Shown here in pieces: positions 46,258 to 50,968 of a stretch of 50,968 bases of DNA. This stretch comes from a virus. The stretch is taken from positions 1 to 50,968 of the IMG/VR virus record IMGVR_UViG_3300020711_000014. The stretch is one strand, 5' to 3'. The position numbers were made by a program, and so were the translations under genes. Under the pieces are notes generated by a model. That model was not told where the DNA came from and searched no databases. It saw only the letters and a list, made by a program, of their open reading frames with translations. How positions within the stretch are numbered: position 1 is the stretch's first letter; each line of letters begins with the position of its first letter.

Positions 46258-48597
46258 ATGGCTGCCAAAATAATATCACAAATTGACTTTATTGAATATT
46301 TAGCAAAACTCCCAGCAGAAGGTGAAACACTACTTTTAGTTCAGCAAAAGCCTGTTAAGAAAGAAGGTAAACCTGTTCTGCATAACGATGGGACACCGAA
46401 GTACACTTGGTTGCCTTCATTGCCAACTAAGGTAAAACCCGATACCGCGTTGTATGTCAACACGGGTAGTTTTATTATTGATCGCTTCGAAGGCGGCAAG
46501 TTATCGGCGTCATCTGCCAACTGCGAGCATGTGCTGTTTTTGATGTTAGACGACATCGGAACCAAGTCTAAGACACCGCCGTTAGAACCTACATGGAAGA
46601 TCGAAACGTCCCCCGGCAATCAGCAGTGGGGCTACATATTTGACTTTGATAACCAGCCATCCAAGGGTGAGTTCACCGCTGCAATCACCGCTATTGCTGC
46701 CGCTGGATACACCGATGGCGGAGCCACCAATGCAGTGCGTAACGTGCGTGTCCCCGGCTCAATTAACTTGAAGGCTGGTAAAGATAACTTTGCTGCCAAA
46801 TTATTAGAATTTCATGCCGAGCGTGAGTTTACGCTTGAGCAAATCTGCGACGCGCTGGGGGTTGTGCCGAATGATGCAGACACAGCCTCCATGCAGCGTA
46901 TCGCGCTCACCGACGACGGTGACGATGACATCTTGCAGTGGATTTCCGATAACGGCATGTTGCTCGAGAAAGCCAACGGTGCTGGTTGGTACGGTATTGT
47001 TTGCCCTAACAGCGGCGAGCATAGTGATAACAATCCAATGGCTCGCTATCATCCTGTCAATCGCGCGTTCTGCTGCTATCACGAACATTGCCAGACGTTT
47101 GACTCGGCGGCTTACCTCGAGTGGGCAGCAGAGAACGGCGCACCCAAACACCAGCCCGGAGTTCGCTCCGAGCTATTAACAGAAAAGATGGCAAAAGCTT
47201 TAGAGCTCATTACGCCAACGGCTATGTTCTCCGATACTTCCAAAATCATTGCTGAAGTAGAGCGGAAAGAACTAGCAAGAATAGAAAAGGAAGAGTGGTA
47301 TGAGCGATTCGCGTATGTCCAAGATGACGACGCATACTTTGATCTTGTTGAAAGACGGGAGATCTCTCGAGGCACGTTTAACGCAATATTTCGACACATT
47401 AATTGCCGATCAGTTCATACAGGACGCAAGATCGAAGCCTCAGTCTGCTACGATGAGAACAGACAAGCTCACAATGCCAAAGCTGTAGTCGGCATTACCT
47501 ACGCTGCTGGTGAGTCCGTGCTGGTTGGGCGCGAAGGCGACATTTACGGCAATCGTTGGGTTGATGCTAGACCTAACGTCGAGGACGTAGAAGTACAAGA
47601 TATTTCCCTATGGGAAGAGTTGATCGAGCGCCTTGTGCCAGACGAGCATGACCGCAACCACCTGCTTGACATCATGGCGTTCAAGTTGCAGAACCCACAG
47701 ATCAAGATCAACCACGCAGTGTTGCATGTTGGCGATGAAGGTTGCGGTAAGGACACCATGTGGGCGCCGTTTATCTGGTCAGTGTGTGGCGCGCGTTTAA
47801 AGAACCGCGGTTACATGGATAGCGACTCTTTGCACTCGCAGTGGGGTTATGACCTTGAGTCAGAGATCCTGATTATTAATGAGTTGAAAGAACCGGACGC
47901 AGCAGCTCGCCGTGCATTAGCAAACAAACTCAAGCCAATTATTGCGGCGCCACCTGAAATGCTGAACATCAACCGTAAGGGTTTACACCCATACCAAATG
48001 GCTAACAGGCTATTTGTACTGGCATTCTCGAACGAGCAAATTCCCATCAGTTTGGCGTCGCAAGATCGTCGTTGGTTTGCTATCTCATCAAACGCCCCTC
48101 GTATGGAAAACCACGAAGGTAAAGCTATCTGGGATTGGTATTTAGCTGGGGGCTTTGGGCAAATAGCTGCGTTCTTGTGGGATCGCGATGTATCGAAGTT
48201 CAATCCGGGCGCTGTACCGGGCATGACTGAGTTCAAGATGAACTTGATCGAGCATGGTAGGTCAATGGCTGAGTCATTCATTGTGGAAATGCTTCACAAA
48301 CGTACTGGCGAGTTTGCCCGTGGAGTCATTGGCTCACCCTTCCATGTTGTCTGTGACAAGCTAGCGAGCGTAGCGCCATCAGGAACCAAAGTACCCCAAA
48401 GCGCTTTGCTTCACGCACTCAAAGAGGCGGGCTGGATTGACATGGGGCGGATTGCTTCAGCCGACTACCCCAACAAGAAGCATATCTTTGTAGCCCCTGA
48501 TGTGCGGGATCAATACAATAAATCGGAACTTCGGCGTATGATTGAAGTACCACCAGAGCCAAAAGCGGTGGTATTGGATATGAAACGGAGCGCATAA
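46258..48597 (+). CDS. Primase-helicase (RepB-type primase plus DUF5906/SF3-like)
   Basis: 779 aa. The N-terminal part has VLFLMLDDIGTKSK and NAVRNVRVPGSINLKAGK, as in phage primase-polymerase domains of the RepB/DUF type. Around 250-290 are Cys/His elements (VCPNSGEH, FCCYHEHCQTF) of a zinc finger. From about 470 the helicase: HVGDEGCGKDTMW (Walker A, K498), EILIINELKE (Walker B), LFVLAFSNEQIPIS and SQDRRWFAI (sensor/Arg finger) of the DUF5906 type. Led by AACTAGAGGA and coupled to a small gene downstream. Confidence 0.88.
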   Translation: MAAKIISQIDFIEYLAKLPAEGETLLLVQQKPVKKEGKPVLHNDGTPKYTWLPSLPTKVKPDTALYVNTGSFIIDRFEGGKLSASSANCEHVLFLMLDDIGTKSKTPPLEPTWKIETSPGNQQWGYIFDFDNQPSKGEFTAAITAIAAAGYTDGGATNAVRNVRVPGSINLKAGKDNFAAKLLEFHAEREFTLEQICDALGVVPNDADTASMQRIALTDDGDDDILQWISDNGMLLEKANGAGWYGIVCPNSGEHSDNNPMARYHPVNRAFCCYHEHCQTFDSAAYLEWAAENGAPKHQPGVRSELLTEKMAKALELITPTAMFSDTSKIIAEVERKELARIEKEEWYERFAYVQDDDAYFDLVERREISRGTFNAIFRHINCRSVHTGRKIEASVCYDENRQAHNAKAVVGITYAAGESVLVGREGDIYGNRWVDARPNVEDVEVQDISLWEELIERLVPDEHDRNHLLDIMAFKLQNPQIKINHAVLHVGDEGCGKDTMWAPFIWSVCGARLKNRGYMDSDSLHSQWGYDLESEILIINELKEPDAAARRALANKLKPIIAAPPEMLNINRKGLHPYQMANRLFVLAFSNEQIPISLASQDRRWFAISSNAPRMENHEGKAIWDWYLAGGFGQIAAFLWDRDVSKFNPGAVPGMTEFKMNLIEHGRSMAESFIVEMLHKRTGEFARGVIGSPFHVVCDKLASVAPSGTKVPQSALLHALKEAGWIDMGRIASADYPNKKHIFVAPDVRDQYNKSELRRMIEVPPEPKAVVLDMKRSA

Positions 48598-48773
48598 TGA
48601 CTCAAGAAGAACTGTTTGATTTGAGCGAAGAGGCAGGGTTTAATGCACTAGAGATTATCTCTGCCGAACCAGAGCTGATGAAGTTAGCCGAGCTCATTGA
48701 GGGCAGAGCCATTACGCGTTTGCTGTCAGCGCCTGAAGGTTATGTTATGTATACCCCATGTAGGTTACACTAG
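48597..48773 (+). CDS. Small hypothetical protein (58 aa)
   Basis: MTQEELFDLSEEAGFNALEI, helical and acidic, ending MYTPCRLH. Overlaps the helicase stop by TAATG, so made together with it. Function unknown. Confidence 0.65.
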   Translation: MTQEELFDLSEEAGFNALEIISAEPELMKLAELIEGRAITRLLSAPEGYVMYTPCRLH

Positions 48774-48817
48774 GGTACCTTAAGCGCTTAGGTTTAGCAT
48801 TTTTCGCGGACAATAAT

Positions 48818-48979
48818 ATGAACAAACCAACTCGTAACGATTCTGGAGCCGTGAAGTTTACGCTGTCAAAAGCAGCTAAAGCTTTAGGCACAAAGGGCGG
48901 GCATGTATCCTCCCCTGCCAAAACTCAAGCTGTACAAAAGAATGGTGCCTTGGGCGGACGCCCTACCAAAGCAAAATAG
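48818..48979 (+). CDS. Small basic protein (53 aa)
   Basis: MNKPTRNDSGAVKFTLSKAA, then GGHVSSPAKTQAVQKNGALG and GRPTKAK. The PAKTxAxxxNGxxGGRP pattern recurs in short phage and plasmid proteins that may bind nucleic acid. Last gene of the rightward replication module. Confidence 0.7.
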   Translation: MNKPTRNDSGAVKFTLSKAAKALGTKGGHVSSPAKTQAVQKNGALGGRPTKAK

Positions 48980-48987
48980 TCCTCTTA

Positions 48988-49054
48988 GGGGCAAAAGCGG
49001 ATGCTATCAGCCGATTTAGTTCGCGCTTTAATGATAGACGCAGCGAGTAGCCCC
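48988..49054 (+). ncRNA. Structured RNA element C (67 nt)
   Basis: GGGGC (48988-48992) with GCCCC (49050-49054), CTATCA (49004-49009) with TGATAG (49032-49037). 3' end identical to element A (GCGAGTAGCCCCAC), here followed by a run of six T, so it could also end transcripts of the replication operon. Confidence 0.5.
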
Positions 49055-49061
49055 ACTTTTT

Positions 49062-49079
49062 TGTGTAATTTGTTACACA
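49062..49079. promoter_or_regulatory. Palindrome TGTGTAA-N4-TTACACA
   Basis: Arms of 7 bp, core shared with the palindrome at 36366-36389. Located downstream of the replication operon. Confidence 0.55.
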
Positions 49080-49456
49080 TTGTCAGATTGCAGCGTGGTT
49101 TTTATACCACATGTCGTATAAATACCACACTTTGACCTAAAATCAATGACTTAGCGCGCATTCTTCAAGTTTTACATTAACTTTACGCAAGCGCGCAAGC
49201 CGCCGCGCCCCGTTTTATAAGGGTTTATAGGGCGCGCCCCTGATACCATAAGGCGCGGGCGCGTATATCGCGCCGGTATATATCCGAATTTTTAAAGGGC
49301 GCAAGGGATCGCGCAAGGCGCGCGGCTTGCGAATAGAGCACGGGGCGCCATTCTCGCCAATAACCCGCGCGCCTGATAACGCGCCCGATATTCGCGACAA
49401 TAGCCCGCCGGATAGCCGCTAGCGTATAGCTAGGGGCTAGGGGCTAATAATAGATA

Positions 49457-49479
49457 GCCGCCTTATGGCGGCGCTTTTT
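49457..49479 (+). terminator. Rho-independent terminator, rightward
   Basis: GCCGCC-TTAT-GGCGGC followed by GCTTTTTA. It closes the rightward replication module against the convergent leftward genes. Confidence 0.8.
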
Positions 49480-49481
49480 AA

Positions 49482-49646
49482 TCAGTATCTTTCAAAGGTG
49501 CATAGATCATATTGCCCAAAATAAAACCACCGGGCGGGGTTTTCGGCTAGCGCTGCCGTCCTATTTGATCGCTTAATATAGCGGGTGCCGTTACAGTAAA
49601 ACGCGCCGCCCTTGCATAGGTTTTTAAAAATGTAGTATTTGCTCAT
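49482..49646 (-). CDS. Small hypothetical protein (54 aa)
   Basis: Start at MSKYYIFKNLCKGGAFYCNG after AGAGGATTAAACAAA; a longer version extends into the terminator. Aromatic and basic: two Cys near the start and Arg-rich middle. Function unknown. Confidence 0.65.
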   Translation of the reverse strand: MSKYYIFKNLCKGGAFYCNGTRYIKRSNRTAALAENPARWFYFGQYDLCTFERY

Positions 49647-49684
49647 TTTGTTTAATCCTCTATTGCCGGTCAAAATTAACCGCC

Positions 49685-49707
49685 AAAAAACCCCGCGCAA
49701 GGCGGGG
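49685..49707 (-). terminator. Leftward terminator
   Basis: Minus strand: CCCCGC-CTTGC-GCGGGG followed by six T. It ends the unit containing the 61-aa gene. Confidence 0.85.
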
Positions 49708-49726
49708 CGTTTTAACTGGTAATTTA

Positions 49727-49912
49727 TTATGGGGTTAAATGGTTTTGGCTTAAAAATTGGCTTACATATTCGGCGGTAGATTGCCCCCTATAACTAGGAA
49801 AACCGCGCCCGCTAATATTGTTCCAGCGCCTTTTATAACTACTCATTAACTTTTTAATTTCCTTGCTTTCTACCATTCCTTGATCCGCTACTAATTCGCT
49901 TAATGTTTTCAT
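49727..49912 (-). CDS. Small hypothetical protein (61 aa)
   Basis: Start at MKTLSELVADQGMVESKEIK with the AGAGGATTAAACAAA leader; a longer version starts before the leader. Basic middle SYKRRWNNISGRGFPSYRGQ with an ISGRGFP-type strand, then STAEYVSQFLSQNH. Similar to short phage DNA-binding or modification-subunit fragments; unassigned. Confidence 0.65.
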   Translation of the reverse strand: MKTLSELVADQGMVESKEIKKLMSSYKRRWNNISGRGFPSYRGQSTAEYVSQFLSQNHLTP

Positions 49913-49917
49913 TTTGT

Positions 49918-50205
49918 TTAATCCTCTATAAAAGTAAAATCCACAATATCCCCGCAAGCGATCCACAATAGGCGCTCTAGGTTATCGGCATGGTTTGATA
50001 ATTCGGCATAGCTCCAGCCGCCATACTCTTGCAAGGCGTCGGCTACTAGCTTAGGGCTAAAAGCTAATAGCTGGCGGCTAATAGCCGGATCGCGGCTCAA
50101 TTCGAAAATGTCATTATCACAAGCGCCCGAATGATAGCCGCGCCGCGCTTGCTCCAGTGTTAATTGCAGCTCTAGCCGCCCGCTTGAATCTGTCCAAAAT
50201 TCCAT
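49918..50205 (-). CDS. Conserved hypothetical protein (95 aa)
   Basis: MEFWTDSSGRLELQLTLEQA, then SGACDNDIFELSRDPAISRQ and ALQEYGGWSYAELSNHADNL. This pattern recurs in phage and plasmid small proteins of the same style as the gene at 417-1028. AAAAGGGG RBS. Function unknown. Confidence 0.75.
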   Translation of the reverse strand: MEFWTDSSGRLELQLTLEQARRGYHSGACDNDIFELSRDPAISRQLLAFSPKLVADALQEYGGWSYAELSNHADNLERLLWIACGDIVDFTFIED

Positions 50206-50217
50206 TTTTAACCCCTT

Positions 50218-50430
50218 TTAAATTTTTGCCTCTTGTTTTAATAATTCGCTTAATTGCTGCCTTAAAAATATAACAGTGTCCCATTCGGCGTTATCGCGCC
50301 CCCGTGCTCTTTCTTGATTTGTTAATTTATCCTGATACCAATAGAGCGCCCGCGTGATTGCTAAAAATTCCTCTGAATCTAGGCTAATAGAAAATCTATT
50401 AGTGTCTATATCGTTTTTTAAGTTAATCAT
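50218..50430 (-). CDS. Hypothetical protein (70 aa)
   Basis: Start at MINLKNDIDTNRFSISLDSE, chosen because GGGAGG lies 5 nt upstream; a GTG two codons earlier falls inside the RBS. Helical with ITRALYWYQDKLTNQ and VIFLRQQLSELLKQ. Function unknown. Confidence 0.7.
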   Translation of the reverse strand: MINLKNDIDTNRFSISLDSEEFLAITRALYWYQDKLTNQERARGRDNAEWDTVIFLRQQLSELLKQEAKI

Positions 50431-50432
50431 TT

Positions 50433-50672
50433 TCACCTCCCAATTAAAGTTACATCGGCGCTATCGTGATCCCATTCGGCGTGATCCTCTGATTCCCAAT
50501 AGGGCTGGACGTCCCCGTTATATTCAATTTTTCCGGCTCGCATAGCTAATTCGAATAATGGCGGCTCGTTTAATATTTCCGTTAATTGGCGCTCGCTTTC
50601 GGCGTCTATTACTAAGCCGACGCGCTGCCATACTGTTATTTTTTCGTCCGTATAAATTCTAAATTTAGGCAT
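50433..50672 (-). CDS. Conserved hypothetical protein (79 aa)
   Basis: Start at MPKFRIYTDEKITVWQRVGL; upstream Met is inside the preceding gene. Beta strands then helix, with late acidic YWESEDHAEWDHDSADV. Its N-terminal part matches the truncated gene at 1-98 except for two bases. Function unknown. Confidence 0.75.
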   Translation of the reverse strand: MPKFRIYTDEKITVWQRVGLVIDAESERQLTEILNEPPLFELAMRAGKIEYNGDVQPYWESEDHAEWDHDSADVTLIGR

Positions 50673-50676
50673 TTTC

Positions 50677-50880
50677 CTAAAGCCCCCTTGCATTGTCTAA
50701 AATGTCATACTCATGTTTTAATTCTGATTCGCTCATATTTGCTAAACCCTTAAACCCAAATAAAATAAGATCATGTAAAGTGTTATCGTTATAGGCGCTA
50801 TCGTTATAACAATTATCCAGTGTCATGTTTAATACATCTTTTATAAGATTTTCCCGCGTTAATTTTTCTAAATTAGGCAT
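50677..50880 (-). CDS. Hypothetical protein (67 aa)
   Basis: MPNLEKLTRENLIKDVLNMT, acidic and Asn-rich, helical. Inserted between the paralogue of the 91-387 gene and the MPKFRIY gene; the copy at the left end lacks it. Overlaps the upstream stop by 8 nt. Function unknown. Confidence 0.7.
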   Translation of the reverse strand: MPNLEKLTRENLIKDVLNMTLDNCYNDSAYNDNTLHDLILFGFKGLANMSESELKHEYDILDNARGL

Positions 50881-50968
50881 TTTCCAAAACCCCCCTTATT
50901 GAATTGATATCGGCGCATAATTGCCCTAAGTTATAAATAGAGCCGAAAACAATCCCGCCGCCATATTG
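50873..50968 (-). CDS. C-terminal part of a paralogue of the 91-387 protein
   Basis: The frame reads QYGGGIVFGSIYNLGQLCAD to a stop at 50873. The last 55 bp of the window are identical to 141-195. The rest of the gene is beyond the window, or is the same locus seen at the other end. Confidence 0.75.
   Translation of the reverse strand, partial: QYGGGIVFGSIYNLGQLCADINSIRGVLENA

Larger units (their letters stand above)
49055..49481. other. GCGC-rich non-coding gap
   Basis: Holds the TGTGTAA palindrome, a pair of ATACCACA direct repeats (49103-49129) and a strikingly GC-rich, GCGC-dense stretch (49190-49400), then TAGCTAGGGGCTAGGGGCTA repeats. A leftward 61-aa ORF in it has low-complexity Arg/Pro/Gly content and no RBS, so I do not call it. 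Confidence 0.6.

Noticed and set aside
49215-49400. Leftward 61-aa ORF in the GCGC-rich gap
   Set aside because: Low-complexity Arg/Pro/Gly product that mirrors base composition, with no RBS.
1-50968. Temperate lifestyle
   Set aside because: No integrase, excisionase, CI/Cro or partition genes were found; the operators could still belong to another control circuit.

Overview
The window is essentially a complete tailed-phage genome with a contractile tail (myovirus type). It contains terminase, a portal of the DUF1073 type, a DUF2184-type major capsid protein, a DUF3383-type sheath, a tail-tube protein, a frameshifted tail-assembly chaperone, a gp138-type spike, a baseplate J-like protein, and fibres. 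A nested Rz/Rz1 spanin pair shows that the host is Gram-negative. The virion families resemble those of Burkholderia Bcep781-like and Acinetobacter AP22-like phages, so a betaproteobacterial or gammaproteobacterial host (possibly freshwater) is plausible but unproven. No integrase, CI-like repressor, tRNA or CRISPR array was seen, so a virulent lifestyle is the simplest reading.

Layout: (1) About 49.48 kb to the right end, and 1 to 2.12 kb, hold leftward small early-type genes in GCGC-rich DNA. The two window ends carry near-identical pieces of the same two-gene cassette, so this is one locus broken by the linear ends. (2) 2.12-3.11 kb is a 1-kb regulatory gap full of repeats, palindromes and promoters. 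(3) 3.11-36.3 kb is the rightward late module: packaging, head, connector, sheath and tube, tape measure with muramidase, baseplate, fibres, a glycosyltransferase operon, lysis cassette, metallophosphoesterase and SprT-like protein. (4) 36.3-36.73 kb is a second regulatory gap with a matching operator pair and a terminator. (5) 41.35-36.73 kb is a leftward string of overlapping small genes led by VRR-NUC nuclease, a homing HNH endonuclease and a SNF2 helicase. (6) 41.43-48.98 kb is the rightward replication module (DUF2800 nuclease-like, possible SSB, family-A DNA polymerase, primase-helicase), diverging from module 5 at overlapping promoters. (7) 48.98-49.48 kb is a GC-rich gap with an RNA element and a terminator.

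The most unusual points are: a 1,172-aa fibre built from about 200 collagen-like Gly-X-Ser triplets, followed directly by three coupled glycosyltransferase genes, one of them with a split GT-B fold; two operator pairs with identical 49-bp spacing on either side of the late module; a small family of structured intergenic RNA elements; a Nudix domain inside the putative prohead protease; and a self-contained promoter-RBS-43-aa ORF-terminator unit.
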